64,000 nucleotides of DNA from Rodentibacter haemolyticus (GCF_015356115.1 NZ_CP063056.1:2418001-2482000), one strand, 5' to 3'. Shown: positions 30,887 through 40,802, counted from the first letter of the stretch. A program made the numbers and translations. The notes: generated by a model from the sequence alone, not told the origin.

Positions 30887-32389
30887 TTAACCTGAAGCTA
30901 GTGCTAAAACTCGCTCTTGAGTTAATTCTGTTCGAGGAATAATGCCTACTTGTTTTCCTTCATGCATGACTATTACACGATCACTCATCGACAATAATTC
31001 AAGCATATCCGAAGTAATCATAATGATACTTTTTCCTTGCTTGGCTAATTCCACCATTAATTTATAAAGCTCGGCTTTTGCTCCCACATCAATCCCTTTT
31101 GTCGGTTCATCTAGAATGAGAATGTCCGGTTCTAATAATAACCACCGTGCCAATAAGACTTTTTGCTGATTCCCTCCGGATAAGTTATTGGTAATCACAT
31201 CAACATTAGGGGCTTTAATTTTTAATTTTGCTTTTTGTTCATAAGCGGTTTTTTGGGCTTTTTGAACGGAGAGTAGGAAGTTTTCTAAATACGGCGACAT
31301 TTGCGGCATAATCATATTGTCGGTAATGCTTAAATTTAGGAAAAGTCCGGTTAACTTACGATCTTCCGTTACAAAACCGATTTTGTGTTTCATTGCATCA
31401 AGCGGAGTTTTAATATCGGCTTTCTTTCCATGAATATAAATTTCACCGCTATCTGCCGGTTTATAACCGAATAATCCCTCGACAATTTCAGAACGTCCCG
31501 CTCCAACAAGACCGGCAATACCAAAGATTTCCCCTTTACGTACAGCAAAATTCACATTCTGATAATGCCCCTCTCGGCAAAAATCTCTAATTTCAATCAC
31601 CACTTCATCTGACGGTTGTAAGTCTTCACGTTGGAACATTTCTGACATATCTCGTCCTACCATCATCGAAATGAGTTGTTCTTTTGTGACATCGGCAATC
31701 GGTTTCGTATCAATATATTGCCCGTCACGAATCACAGTGATTTCGTCTGACACTCGAAAAACTTCATCTAATTTATGAGAGATAAAAATAATGGCAATAC
31801 CACGACTTTTTACCGTATTAATGATTTTATAGAGCTGTTCTACTTCACTTTCCGTTAATGCCGTCGTAGGCTCATCCATAATAATGACTTTAGCATCGTT
31901 AGATACGGCGGTAGCTATCGCCACTAATTGAGCCTTTGCAACAGAAACATCTGACATTTTTGCGGTAACATCCATAGGCACGCCTAATTCAGACAAAATT
32001 TCTGTTGCTTTTTTATCCATTTCTTTTTGATTTAAAAAGAATTTTTTCGTTGTGATTTCACGCCCTAGATAAAAATTATCTGCAATAGTTAAATTGGCTG
32101 CCGGTGAAATTTCTTGCGGAACCATGGTTAATCCGCTGCGAATGGCATCAATAGGTCTGTGCGGATTGAAGGGTTTTCCATCTAAAATTAATTCGCTACC
32201 GACATCTGGGATATAGATACCATAAAGAATTTTCATTAATGTGGATTTTCCTGCGCCATTCTCACCCATTAGTGCATGTACAGTACCACGCTTGACTTTG
32301 AGATTAATATTATCCAGTGCTTTAACACCGGGGAAAGTTTTAGACACACGGCGCATTTCTAAGATATAAGGGGAACGGTTTGAATCCAT
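30887..32389 (-). CDS. Inositol ABC transporter, ATPase
   Basis: A 500-residue double ABC protein of the RbsA/MglA type. The first domain has Walker A GENGAGKSTL, signature and Walker B VIIMDEPTTAL. The second has the degenerate Walker A GLVGAGRSE typical of this family, the signature LSGGNQQKVLLARWLL and Walker B ILILDEPTKGID. Positioned between the permease and the periplasmic binding protein, all on the minus strand. Confidence 0.92.
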   Translation of the reverse strand: MDSNRSPYILEMRRVSKTFPGVKALDNINLKVKRGTVHALMGENGAGKSTLMKILYGIYIPDVGSELILDGKPFNPHRPIDAIRSGLTMVPQEISPAANLTIADNFYLGREITTKKFFLNQKEMDKKATEILSELGVPMDVTAKMSDVSVAKAQLVAIATAVSNDAKVIIMDEPTTALTESEVEQLYKIINTVKSRGIAIIFISHKLDEVFRVSDEITVIRDGQYIDTKPIADVTKEQLISMMVGRDMSEMFQREDLQPSDEVVIEIRDFCREGHYQNVNFAVRKGEIFGIAGLVGAGRSEIVEGLFGYKPADSGEIYIHGKKADIKTPLDAMKHKIGFVTEDRKLTGLFLNLSITDNMIMPQMSPYLENFLLSVQKAQKTAYEQKAKLKIKAPNVDVITNNLSGGNQQKVLLARWLLLEPDILILDEPTKGIDVGAKAELYKLMVELAKQGKSIIMITSDMLELLSMSDRVIVMHEGKQVGIIPRTELTQERVLALASG

Positions 32390-32427
32390 TTGTTACTCCT
32401 TCACTTGTAATCAACATTTCTGTCATA

Positions 32428-32484
32428 AAGTGCGGTAATTTTTTGAGTAGTTTTTTTTAATTAAGGTGGCGCGCACCACCTTAA
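32428..32484 (-). terminator. Intra-operon hairpin between binding protein and ATPase
   Basis: TTAAGGTGG and CCACCTTAA form a 9-bp stem (32461-32484), followed on the minus strand by TTAAAAAAAAC and a USS. Hairpins here usually stabilise the upstream binding-protein mRNA and lower downstream expression, which fits the higher need for binding protein. Confidence 0.6.
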
Positions 32485-32493
32485 TATTCCGTG

Positions 32494-33432
32494 TTATTTC
32501 TTATATTTTGCTTGATATTCCGCTTTCTTATCCGGGGTAACTAATTCAAAAGGCACCCATTTTACATGCGGCACTTGTTCGCCTTTAGCCGCAGCATAAG
32601 CGATTTCTGCCCCTGTTGTACCCTGGCCAATAGCAGACTGATAAACTGTTGCGTCTAATCCTTTACCGAGATATTCAAGTGCATCCGGTGTTGCATCAAG
32701 CCCGACAATGAGTACATCTTCGTCTTTTAATCCGAGTTTACGGCTGGCTAGAATCGCACCGATTGCCATTTCGTCATTGTTGCTTACAATCACGTTTAAA
32801 TTCTTATTCGCAGCAATTAAATTTTCGGCGATTTGTAATCCGCGATCACGTTCCCATTTGCCTTCTTGTTCTGCAATCACTTTAATATTGTTATGTTTTT
32901 CAAATACTTCTTTGTTACCTTGAGTACGTTTTGTCGTTGCATCCAAGCCTAAAATGCCGAGCAAAATAATGCTTTCAGCAGGTTTTCCATTCAGTTGATT
33001 AACAATAAAATCCGCTTGGATACGTCCTCCTTCCAATTCATCAGAACCTACAAAACTTGTGATTAAATGCATATCTTCATCATTAGGTTTACGATTAACG
33101 ATGATAAGCGGAATATTGGCTTTTTTGGCTTTACGGGCAATGACTTTGACAATGTTAGGGTCTGTCGGTACAACTAAAAGTGCATCGACTTTTTGATCGA
33201 TAAAAGTTTCGACATCATTTAATAAACGGGCAGGATCACTATTTGCATCAGAAAGTTTGATTTCAACATCATCATGCTGCGCATCAAAATCACGAATAGC
33301 ATCTTGTAAATAGGTTTGCCATTTATCCGCAAAAGATTGCATAGGAGCTCCAATCACAAGATTTTTGGCGATTGCATTCTGTGATGAGAATAATATACCT
33401 GCGCATAATAGAGTTAATAATGTCTTTTTCAT
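32494..33432 (-). CDS. Inositol ABC transporter, periplasmic binding protein
   Basis: A 312-residue class B (ribose-type) periplasmic binding protein. The signal peptide MKKTLLTLLCAGILFSSQNAIA ends in a clean signal peptidase I site. The mature part has the bilobal PBP fold with QKVDALLVVPTDPNIV, PLIIVNRKP and SNNDEMAIGAILASRKLG. First gene of the ABC operon, with a CRP-like site and a candidate IolR palindrome in its promoter region. Called IbpA/IatP-type names in other genera; no symbol is assigned. Confidence 0.88.
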   Translation of the reverse strand: MKKTLLTLLCAGILFSSQNAIAKNLVIGAPMQSFADKWQTYLQDAIRDFDAQHDDVEIKLSDANSDPARLLNDVETFIDQKVDALLVVPTDPNIVKVIARKAKKANIPLIIVNRKPNDEDMHLITSFVGSDELEGGRIQADFIVNQLNGKPAESIILLGILGLDATTKRTQGNKEVFEKHNNIKVIAEQEGKWERDRGLQIAENLIAANKNLNVIVSNNDEMAIGAILASRKLGLKDEDVLIVGLDATPDALEYLGKGLDATVYQSAIGQGTTGAEIAYAAAKGEQVPHVKWVPFELVTPDKKAEYQAKYKK

Positions 33433-33529
33433 AAATTACTCCTTGATGTGAAAGATAAAATAATATGATTGAAATACCGCTATATTACCGACCACTCTTC
33501 ATGAATATAAATTCCAAAATGTGAAATAA

Positions 33530-33545
33530 TGAATTTTTTATTTCA
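33530..33545. promoter_or_regulatory. Candidate IolR operator before the ABC operon
   Basis: TGAATTTTTTATTTCA fits TGAAAT-N4-ATTTCA with one mismatch, 98 bp before the binding-protein start. Confidence 0.5.
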
Positions 33546-33597
33546 TTTTTGAATGTAGCATAGCAAATAAAACCACACAACAATGATGTTACTATTA

Positions 33598-33613
33598 TGT
33601 GAAATAGATCTCA
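33598..33613 (-). promoter_or_regulatory. CRP-like site before the ABC operon
   Basis: TGTGAAATAGATCTCA, 9 of 10 fixed positions of TGTGA-N6-TCACA, flanked by AT-rich arms (ATTA on one side, TTTTTT on the other). Confidence 0.6.
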
Positions 33614-33654
33614 TTTTTTCTGAATTAGCCTCCGTTTTTTCTTGTTACCAAATA

Positions 33655-33684
33655 GAAGAATGGCAATTTTTTGAATTGCCATTT
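33655..33684 (-). terminator. Terminator after the Gfo/Idh dehydrogenase
   Basis: Stem AATGGCAATT/AATTGCCATT, 10 bp, 30 bp beyond the stop codon; T-rich tail CTTCTATTT on the minus strand. Confidence 0.65.
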
Positions 33685-33714
33685 TAGAATAAATAATCCA
33701 AAAATAGTGTAACC

Positions 33715-34851
33715 TTAACCCAACTCATCAACTGTAACCCAACGTTTTTGCCGGCAGGAAAGCGCTATCGCATCTAATACACGGGAAACTTTAAATCCCT
33801 CATAAAAATCCGGATACATCGTTTTATTGCGGGCAATACCGAGAATAAGATCTCGAATTTCAACGGTTTTTTGATCATTAAAACCGATTCCATGCCCCGC
33901 ACTGATACAAAAGTTTTTATAATCGGGATGTAAGGGGCCGGTCAAAATAGTTTTAAAGCCTTGGCGCGCCAGGTTTTCTTCATGTAAATAAAGTTTTAAT
34001 TCCGCCATTCGTTCTTGTGTGTAGCTAATTGTGCCTTTGGTTCCGGTAATCACATAGCTAAGCCCCATTTTCCTACCGCAGGCAATGCGTGATGTTTCAA
34101 TTGTTCCCATACAACCATTTGTAAAACGGAGCATCGCCGTTGCCTGATCTTCATTCTCTACAGGTAAATATTCCGCAAGATTTTTCGGGTTAGGGCGCTG
34201 TGGAATAACGGTTTGCTTATCGCCGATTACCTCTTTAATGTCGCTACCTAGTAGATATTGCGACATTTGCACAATATGTGCGCCTAAATCACCTAATGCG
34301 CCTAATCCTGCTTTTTCATTAAGGCAATGCCAATCTAAAGGTGTGTTTGGATTAGCGAGATAGTCCTCGTTATGCGTGCCGTAGAAATGCACGATTTCTC
34401 CGATTTCTCCATTCGCTATAATTTCTCGCGCCAATTGCGTAGTCGGATTTTTAATATAGTTAAATCCAACTAAAGTTTTCACGCCTGCTTTTTCAGCCGC
34501 TTCGTACATTTGTTTCGCATCAGCTGAGGTTAATGCGAGGGGCTTTTCACAGTAAATATGTTTGCCATGTGCAATTGCGGCTAGCGCAATTTCTTTATGC
34601 AGAAAATTAGGTGTACAAATATCAATAACATCAATATTCGGATCTTGCACAATATCAAACCAATTTCCCGTTGAGCGATTAAAACCAAATTCCTTTGCTT
34701 TTTGTGCTGCTAATTCAGGCGTAATCTCTGCCAAATATTCTCGCTCTAATTTTGCTTCTAAATCGAATACTGTTGGGGCTTGAGCATAAGCAATGGCATG
34801 ACAGTGCCCTATATACCCGGTGCCGATTAAACCAATACGGATTATTTCCAT
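33715..34851 (-). CDS. Gfo/Idh/MocA oxidoreductase, probably a second inositol dehydrogenase
   Basis: 378 residues. Rossmann motif GLIGTGYIGHCHAIAYAQ, EKP motif (IYCEKPLALTS), and the catalytic-region segment GALGDLGAHIVQMSQYLLG. It differs clearly from IolG (longer, different catalytic loop). Likely acts on another inositol isomer such as scyllo- or D-chiro-inositol, or on a keto-inositol; the exact substrate is not visible. Of two adjacent ATGs the inner has better spacing from GGAG. A terminator separates it from iolA, so it seems to have its own promoter. Confidence 0.75.
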   Translation of the reverse strand: MEIIRIGLIGTGYIGHCHAIAYAQAPTVFDLEAKLEREYLAEITPELAAQKAKEFGFNRSTGNWFDIVQDPNIDVIDICTPNFLHKEIALAAIAHGKHIYCEKPLALTSADAKQMYEAAEKAGVKTLVGFNYIKNPTTQLAREIIANGEIGEIVHFYGTHNEDYLANPNTPLDWHCLNEKAGLGALGDLGAHIVQMSQYLLGSDIKEVIGDKQTVIPQRPNPKNLAEYLPVENEDQATAMLRFTNGCMGTIETSRIACGRKMGLSYVITGTKGTISYTQERMAELKLYLHEENLARQGFKTILTGPLHPDYKNFCISAGHGIGFNDQKTVEIRDLILGIARNKTMYPDFYEGFKVSRVLDAIALSCRQKRWVTVDELG

Positions 34852-34939
34852 CATTAACTCCTTATTAAAGTTATCATCAATATAAATTGATCATATTTAA
34901 TAAACTAACGTGATAAATTTTATGAAAATACAAGGAATA

Positions 34940-34970
34940 ACAAAAAAGGAAGATTTAAAAATCTTCCTTT
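34940..34970 (-). terminator. Terminator after iolA
   Basis: Stem AAAGGAAGAT/ATCTTCCTTT with TTTTTTG tail on the minus strand, between iolA and the Gfo/Idh gene. An uptake signal (34977-34985) overlaps the iolA stop codon. Confidence 0.85.
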
Positions 34971-34983
34971 ATTTTGACCGCAC

Positions 34984-36492
34984 TTATAGTGTAGGCATAC
35001 TGAAAGCGGCATTCTCTAAAGTGAATTTATTTGGCCAACGTGTTGTAACGGTTTTCATTTTCGTATAAAAACGTACGCCGTCCGTTCCATATACATTCAA
35101 TGCACCGTATGCAGAATGTTTCCAACCACCAAAGCAGTGAAATGCCATTGGAACGGGAATCGGTACGTTAACACCAACCATACCGGCTTGCACATGATAA
35201 GCAAATTCACGGGCAGTTCCGCCATCGGCAGTAAAGATTGCCGTGCCGTTGCCAAACGGATGTTCATTAATTAATTTCATTGCGTGTTCAAAGCTATTTG
35301 CCCGAACAATTCCTAAAACCGGACCAAAGATTTCTTCTTTATAAATCGTCATATCCGGCGTTACATTGTCAAATAGCGTACCGCCGATAAAATATCCTTT
35401 TTCGTACCCCTCCGGTTTTTTGCCTCGCCCGTCAACAAGCAGAGTAGCGCCTTCTTCAATCCCTATCTCAATGTAACGGGTAACATTGTTTAAATGTTGT
35501 TGGGTTATTAACGGTCCGAAATCCATTTCTTTTTCACCTTCCGGTGTTATTCCCGGACCAAAGCGTAAATTTTCGACTTTCGGCTTAAGAGCGGCAACTA
35601 ATTTATCTGCCGTATCATCATCAATTGTCACAATTAAAGGTAGTGCCATACAGCGTTCGCCGGCAGCACCAAACGCAGCACCTAAAATTGCATTTACCGT
35701 TGTATCAATATCGGCATCAGGCATAACTAATCCGTGATTTTTCGCCGCTCCCAGCGCTTGAACCCGCTTTCCGTGTTCCGAACCGATTTTATGTACATGG
35801 GCCGCTGCGGTGGTTGAGCCGACAAAGCTGACGGCTTGTACTCTCGGATCACGTAATAAAATTTCATTATCTTTACGATCACCATGGACGACATTAAATA
35901 CACCGTCAGGTAAACCGGCTTCTTTTAGTAATTCAGCTAAACGAATGGATAAAGAAGGATCGGCTTTTGCCGGTTTTAAAATAAAGGTGTTTCCGCAAGC
36001 TAAAGCAATAGGAAACATCCACATTGGTACCATAGCAGGAAAGTTAAAAGGCGTAATACCGATCGTTACCCCTAGAGGTTGCATACTTGAATGAATATCG
36101 ATCCCTTTGCCCGCTTGTTCTGAAAATTCACCTTTTAATAAATGAGGAATACCGCAGGCAAACTCTACCACCTCTAATCCACGCGTTAGTTCTCCGCAGG
36201 AATCCGAATAAACTTTCCCGTGTTCTTCTGTGATTAAGCGTGCCAGCGTATCCCAGTCTCGTTGTAACAATTCTTTAAATTTAAATAAAATTCTAGCCCG
36301 TCTGAGTGGGGAAGTCGCTGCCCAAGCAGGAAAAGCGTTATAGGCAGCTTCTGTAGCTGCATTAACTTCTTCTGCCGTACTCATTCGGACTTGACGAATT
36401 TGTTCACCAGTTGCAGGGTTAAAAATAGGCCAAATGCTTTCGCCTCGGCTTTCTACTTGTTTACCATTAATGAAATTATGCACGGTTTCCAT
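34984..36492 (-). CDS. iolA: Methylmalonate/malonate-semialdehyde dehydrogenase (CoA-acylating)
   Basis: Last pathway step: malonate semialdehyde to acetyl-CoA, CO2 and NADH. About 502 residues, usual for MmsA/IolA. Seen are GITPFNFPAMVPMWMFPIAL, the cofactor motif FVGSTTAAAHVHKIG, the catalytic Cys in GAAGERCMALPLIV and GPVLGIVRA. The lack of the general-base Glu motif ELGG (here ALGAAKN) is typical of the CoA-acylating branch. The inner of two ATGs is preferred for ribosome-site spacing. Divergent from iolB, with shared regulatory sites between. Confidence 0.93.
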   Translation of the reverse strand: METVHNFINGKQVESRGESIWPIFNPATGEQIRQVRMSTAEEVNAATEAAYNAFPAWAATSPLRRARILFKFKELLQRDWDTLARLITEEHGKVYSDSCGELTRGLEVVEFACGIPHLLKGEFSEQAGKGIDIHSSMQPLGVTIGITPFNFPAMVPMWMFPIALACGNTFILKPAKADPSLSIRLAELLKEAGLPDGVFNVVHGDRKDNEILLRDPRVQAVSFVGSTTAAAHVHKIGSEHGKRVQALGAAKNHGLVMPDADIDTTVNAILGAAFGAAGERCMALPLIVTIDDDTADKLVAALKPKVENLRFGPGITPEGEKEMDFGPLITQQHLNNVTRYIEIGIEEGATLLVDGRGKKPEGYEKGYFIGGTLFDNVTPDMTIYKEEIFGPVLGIVRANSFEHAMKLINEHPFGNGTAIFTADGGTAREFAYHVQAGMVGVNVPIPVPMAFHCFGGWKHSAYGALNVYGTDGVRFYTKMKTVTTRWPNKFTLENAAFSMPTL

Positions 36493-36585
36493 CATTTGCT
36501 CCTTACTTAATTAGTGAAATATCTATATTGACCTCACACAAAGTAAAATATTTATTCCAAAAAATCAATATGGATATCCATTATT

Positions 36586-36601
36586 TGAAATAAAAATTTC
36601 A
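36586..36601. promoter_or_regulatory. Candidate IolR operator between iolA and iolB
   Basis: TGAAATAAAAATTTCA, six-base inverted repeats around AAAA, the clearest copy of the palindrome found at the main iol promoters. Confidence 0.6.
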
Positions 36602-36604
36602 TTT

Positions 36605-36620
36605 TGTGAGCTAGATCTAA
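36605..36620 (+). promoter_or_regulatory. CRP-like site between iolA and iolB
   Basis: TGTGAGCTAGATCTAA matches 8 of 10 fixed positions of the CRP consensus and also the preferred CTAGAT core. It lies 3 bp from the palindrome. Confidence 0.5.
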
Positions 36621-36694
36621 TTTTTGGAAAAATGTTCTAGACCAAATTGTTTAAAAGCGTATGATTTTGAATGTTCAGTAAGTAAGGAGAAAAT

Positions 36695-37528
36695 ATGAGT
36701 TATTTATTGTCAAAATCCAGAAAAAATACACCGTTAGAAAATGGTGAAGTACAAAAAATTACACCGAAAAGTGCTAAATGGGAGTATGTCGGTTTTGAAA
36801 TGTATCATCTAAAAAACCAACAAAGTTTAGTTTTAGATACTGAAAAAACCGAAGTTTGTTTAGTTATGGTTGCAGGGAAAGCCAGTGTAGCCGTTGCAGA
36901 ACAAACGTTCCATAAAATCGGTAATCGGATAACGCCTTTCGAAAAAGTCCCGCCTTATGCGGTTTATGTACCACATAACCAAATTATTCATATTACTGCA
37001 GATACTGAGGCAGAAATTGCCGTGTGTCGGGCGCCAAGTCAAGGGAATTTGCCCGTACGTTTAATTACACCGGAACAGATAAGTGTTGAAAAAAGAGGGT
37101 ATGGCAATAATAAACGTTTGGTTCATAACATTTTGCCCGAAACAGAGGCGGCTGATGCATTATTAGTGGTTGAGGTCTTTACGGATGAAGGTTGCACGAG
37201 TTCTTTTCCAAGCCATAAACACGATCAGAAAAATTCAGATCAGGAAACTTATTTGGAAGAAACTTATTATCATCGTTTTGATCCGCCACAAGGTTTTGCA
37301 TTACAACGTGTTTATACTGATGATCGTTCTTTAGATGAATGTATGGCGGTTTATGATGGTGATGTAGTGCAAGTTCCAAAAGGCTATCACCCTGTTGCAA
37401 CGATTGCTGGATACAATAATTATTATCTAAATGTGATGGCAGGTCCCGTAAGACAATGGCGTTTTAGTTGGGAGAAAGAGCATAGTTGGGTAAATACCCC
37501 TGAATATGCCAAAAAATTTGAAAAATAA
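36695..37528 (+). CDS. iolB: 5-deoxy-glucuronate isomerase
   Basis: Converts 5-deoxy-glucuronate to 2-deoxy-5-keto-gluconate. The 277-residue bicupin has metal-binding histidines in FPSHKHD and the segment ETYYHRFDPPQGFALQRVYT, followed by DGDVVQVPKGYHPVA, all IolB hallmarks. Monocistronic, divergent from iolA. AAGGAG ribosome site 7 bases before the ATG. Confidence 0.94.
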   Translation: MSYLLSKSRKNTPLENGEVQKITPKSAKWEYVGFEMYHLKNQQSLVLDTEKTEVCLVMVAGKASVAVAEQTFHKIGNRITPFEKVPPYAVYVPHNQIIHITADTEAEIAVCRAPSQGNLPVRLITPEQISVEKRGYGNNKRLVHNILPETEAADALLVVEVFTDEGCTSSFPSHKHDQKNSDQETYLEETYYHRFDPPQGFALQRVYTDDRSLDECMAVYDGDVVQVPKGYHPVATIAGYNNYYLNVMAGPVRQWRFSWEKEHSWVNTPEYAKKFEK

Positions 37529-37534
37529 TAAGAG

Positions 37535-37585
37535 AACACCAATGTAGCCGGGATAGATTAGGATTAATGTCGGCTCATTGGTGTT
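37535..37585 (+). terminator. Long hairpin after iolB
   Basis: AACACCAATG pairs with CATTGGTGTT and AGCCG with CGGCT. No T run follows. The remaining 300 bp to iolR is AT-rich with no gene seen. Confidence 0.6.
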
Positions 37586-37886
37586 ATTCACAATCCTCTT
37601 AATGAGATAGAGGGGGAATAGTGCTTGTTACTGTTTTTATTCAAACAACCACTACATAACATCGAAATTGAATATGACATATTATCGCTTTCTTGTGTGC
37701 TCAATAAAAAGTGTATTAAACCAGTGATTTGATTTTATTAAAAAAATATATTGATATAAAATAGTTGCTCATTGTTTGGGCATTATTAAGACACATCGGC
37801 ATAGCTGTAAATAAAAAAGTAGAAAATCACCACTCTTTTTATTATTGACGATAGTCCTTTCCGTTCAATCGGTTAAAAAGGTAAAT

Positions 37887-38720
37887 ATGGAAGAAAATAC
37901 GCAATTAAAAGATCTGCAAAATAAAATACGATTACGTTATGATAGTTTAAGTAAACGCTTAAAGCAGGTTGCTCAATATGTTTTAGATAACAGCGATAGT
38001 ATTGTTTTTGATACGGTAGCCGTTATTTCAGAAAAGGCTAATGTCCCTCCTTCAACCCTCATTCGCTTTGCTGCAGAGTTCGGTTTTTCCGGTTTTAATG
38101 AAATGAAACAGATCTTTCGGGAAAATCTTATGGAAAAAACCACGAATTATACGGAGCGGTTACAACTTTCCCACAAACTTAATAAGCAGCACAATAACTC
38201 GGTTGAAAATATTTTATCGATTTTTTCCCAAGCCAACGGGCACGCTCTTCAACAGCTAGCAGCAAATACCGATACCCAACAGCTTCGTGCAGCAGCAAAA
38301 ATTTTAAATCAAGCCAATAATATTTTTGTTATAGGCTTGAAACGTTCTTTTAGTGTTGCCTGCTATTTCAATTATACTTTACTACATTTAGATTGTCGCT
38401 CTTTTGTGATTGACGGATTAGGGGGAATGTTTGATGAGCAGCTTAGTCAAATTAAAGAAGGAGATGTTATCGTTGTTATCAGTTTTTCACCTTATGCGGA
38501 TGAAACCTTAAATATTGCCAGCATTGCCGCTAAGAAAGGGGTAAGGCAAATTGCGATTACGGATAGCCAAATTAGCCCTTTGCTTACCTTTAGTGATATT
38601 TCTTTTATTATTAAAGAAGCGCAGGTGCTGGGATTTCGTTCTCAATGCTCAACAATGACATTAGTGCAAACACTGGCGATTACGTTGGGCTTAGAGAAAG
38701 AATCAACAAAATTAGAGTAA
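37887..38720 (+). CDS. iolR: RpiR-family transcriptional regulator of inositol catabolism
   Basis: 277 residues from this ATG, which has AAAAAGG upstream; the longer frame begins at a TTG without a ribosome site. Residues 1-80 form the RpiR helix-turn-helix (ADTVAVISEKANVPPSTLIRF-like segment with TLIRFAAEFGFSGFNEMKQ). Residues about 125-260 are a SIS sugar-phosphate-binding domain (NIFVIGLKRSFSVACYFNY; VIVVISFSPYADETLNIA). Regulators of this family repress iol genes in other Proteobacteria and respond to a phosphorylated pathway intermediate. Target sites here are inferred (TGAAAT-N4-ATTTCA). Confidence 0.85.
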   Translation: MEENTQLKDLQNKIRLRYDSLSKRLKQVAQYVLDNSDSIVFDTVAVISEKANVPPSTLIRFAAEFGFSGFNEMKQIFRENLMEKTTNYTERLQLSHKLNKQHNNSVENILSIFSQANGHALQQLAANTDTQQLRAAAKILNQANNIFVIGLKRSFSVACYFNYTLLHLDCRSFVIDGLGGMFDEQLSQIKEGDVIVVISFSPYADETLNIASIAAKKGVRQIAITDSQISPLLTFSDISFIIKEAQVLGFRSQCSTMTLVQTLAITLGLEKESTKLE

Positions 38721-38779
38721 AAGTGCGGTCAAATTATTATCTGAATTTAGCTTGAATAAGCTATGATTGGAGCTATAAA

Positions 38780-38812
38780 AAATGCCAAGGTTTTCATACC
38801 TTGGCATTTACT
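38780..38812. terminator. Bidirectional terminator between iolR and katA
   Basis: Stem AAATGCCAAGG/CCTTGGCATTT with T-rich sequence on both strands; the genes converge. Confidence 0.88.
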
Positions 38813-38821
38813 TTTATTTTA

Positions 38822-40267
38822 TTATTTAGCTAATTTGCTACGAATTGCATCCGCTAATTCTGTGCTTACTTTTTCAAAATGAGCTAATTGTCTTTCTACA
38901 ATTTCCGGTACGGTTACACCTGAAAGGCCTGCTGCAAAGTTACTTGCTAATCGGTCTTTTTCTTCACAAGTGAAGATATTGTATAACGCCGCAGGTTGTG
39001 AATAGTAATCTTCATCGTATTCACGGAAATTAAAGTGCGCCGCTTCACGTTCAATTTGCAGTGGCACTTGATCGTGGGTTGGAACATAAGTTTCAAAACG
39101 GTTAGGAGCATAGTTCGGGTTAGTACCGCCGTTGTGATCCACACGCATTGCACCATCACGGTGAGTCGTGTGATATGGGCATTTTGGTGCGTTCACCGGA
39201 ATTTGATGGTGGTTCACACCTAAACGGTAACGTTGTGCATCTTGGTAAGAGAATAAACGCCCTTGTAACATACGGTCAGGAGAGAAACCAATTCCCGGTA
39301 CAATATTGCTTGGTGCAAATGCCGCTTGCTCTACTTCGGCAAAGTAGTTTTGCGGATTGCGGTTTAACTCTAATACACCCACTTCGATAACCGGATAGTC
39401 AGCGTGCGGCCATACTTTCGTTAAGTCGAAGGCATAGTTATGTTTATGAGCATCTGCTTCAGGCATAATTTGTACTTGAACCGTCCAACGTGGGAACTCG
39501 CCACGCTCAATCGCTTCGTATAAATCCTGTTGGCTGGATTCACGGTTCTCACCCACTACTTTTGCTGCTTCTTCATTCGTGTAGAATTTATGACCTTGTT
39601 GAGTTTTGAAGTGGAATTTCACCCAGAAACGCTCATTGGCTTCATTCACAAAGCTATAAGTGTGGCTGCCGTAACCGTTCATATGACGCAAGGTTTGTGG
39701 AATACCACGGTCAGAGAACAAGGTCATAATTTGGTGCATTGACTCAGGGTGGCGAGACCAGAAATCCCACGCTGCATTGGCATCACGCAAGTTGGTTTGC
39801 GGGTTACGTTTTTGAGTGTGAATAAAATCCGGGAACTTTAATGGATCACGGATAAAGAAAACAGGGGTGTTGTTACCCACTAAATCCCAGTTACCTTGTG
39901 AGGTATAGAATTTTAATGAGAAACCACGCACATCACGTTCGGCATCAGCCGCACCACGTTCACCGGCAACGGTTGAAAAACGTAATAAAACTTCGGTTTG
40001 TGTTCCCGGCTTGAATACGGCTGCCTTAGTATATTTGGTGATGTCTTGAGTTACGGTGAAAGTACCGTAAGCGGCAGAACCTTTAGCGTGAACGACACGC
40101 TCAGGAATACGCTCACGAGCAAAGTGAGCTAATTTTTCTTGAAACCAAACATCTTGTAATAATAAAGGGCCACGTGGACCGGCTGACATAGTGTTGTCAT
40201 TATCTACAACAGGAGAGCCTGCTGCGGTCGTTAAGGCGTTATGATCAAATGGACATTTTCCAGACAT
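38822..40267 (-). CDS. katA: Catalase (small-subunit, clade 3)
   Basis: A 481-residue haem catalase, the size of H. influenzae HktE. Catalytic His in [19 protein letters not shown], distal Asn in [14 protein letters not shown], and the proximal haem-ligand Tyr in [13 protein letters not shown]. It removes hydrogen peroxide in the cytoplasm. No signal peptide. The C-terminal half carries NADPH-site features typical of the clade. Ribosome site GGAGCAAT. Monocistronic; the name hktE is used in Haemophilus. Confidence 0.96.
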   Translation of the reverse strand: MSGKCPFDHNALTTAAGSPVVDNDNTMSAGPRGPLLLQDVWFQEKLAHFARERIPERVVHAKGSAAYGTFTVTQDITKYTKAAVFKPGTQTEVLLRFSTVAGERGAADAERDVRGFSLKFYTSQGNWDLVGNNTPVFFIRDPLKFPDFIHTQKRNPQTNLRDANAAWDFWSRHPESMHQIMTLFSDRGIPQTLRHMNGYGSHTYSFVNEANERFWVKFHFKTQQGHKFYTNEEAAKVVGENRESSQQDLYEAIERGEFPRWTVQVQIMPEADAHKHNYAFDLTKVWPHADYPVIEVGVLELNRNPQNYFAEVEQAAFAPSNIVPGIGFSPDRMLQGRLFSYQDAQRYRLGVNHHQIPVNAPKCPYHTTHRDGAMRVDHNGGTNPNYAPNRFETYVPTHDQVPLQIEREAAHFNFREYDEDYYSQPAALYNIFTCEEKDRLASNFAAGLSGVTVPEIVERQLAHFEKVSTELADAIRSKLAK

Positions 40268-40500
40268 AAGATTGCTCCAAATTAGTTAGTAAGTAAATTT
40301 CGTTCGTGATTATAATTTGGCTTAAAAATTTAGCAATCTATCAAATGAATAACATATAACTATCAATAATTAGGTTTTGATAGGTTCGGTGCATTTAAAG
40401 ATGTCTGTTTTTTATGATTTTTCTAGAGTTTTAGGAAGAAATAAGCATATTTTAGTATAGAATCTAAATGTAACAATTTTGTTACTTAAAGTTTATAGTA

Positions 40501-40658
40501 TTAGCACTTGCACAAATCATCGTAGGGTACCGTTAGGCAAAGCAGTAACGCACCAATTGAGGGTTTTATGATGAAATGCTATGTTACGTAAAGCTTAACG
40601 CACTCTACCCTCGATAAATATTTGGATATAAAATTCTCTTTGTGCGACTGATACATAA
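40501..40658 (-). repeat. MITE-like palindromic repeat, copy 4
   Basis: About 158 bp, same orientation as copy 1. Starts TTAGCACTTGCACAAATCAT (as copy 1) and ends CTTTGTGCGACTGATACATAA. Internal CGTTAGGCAAAGCAGTAACGCACC matches the other copies. It lies upstream of katA. Confidence 0.8.
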
Positions 40659-40802
40659 TGCCGAAAAAATATTATGCAAACAAACAACCTTTTATATCAA
40701 CAATCTATTGGCTTTGCCAAAAGACAAGATTTTGTCGATTTATATCGGGAGATATAAAATCATTAAAAGATACCGGATATGTAGTATCTACAATAAACAT
40801 TG

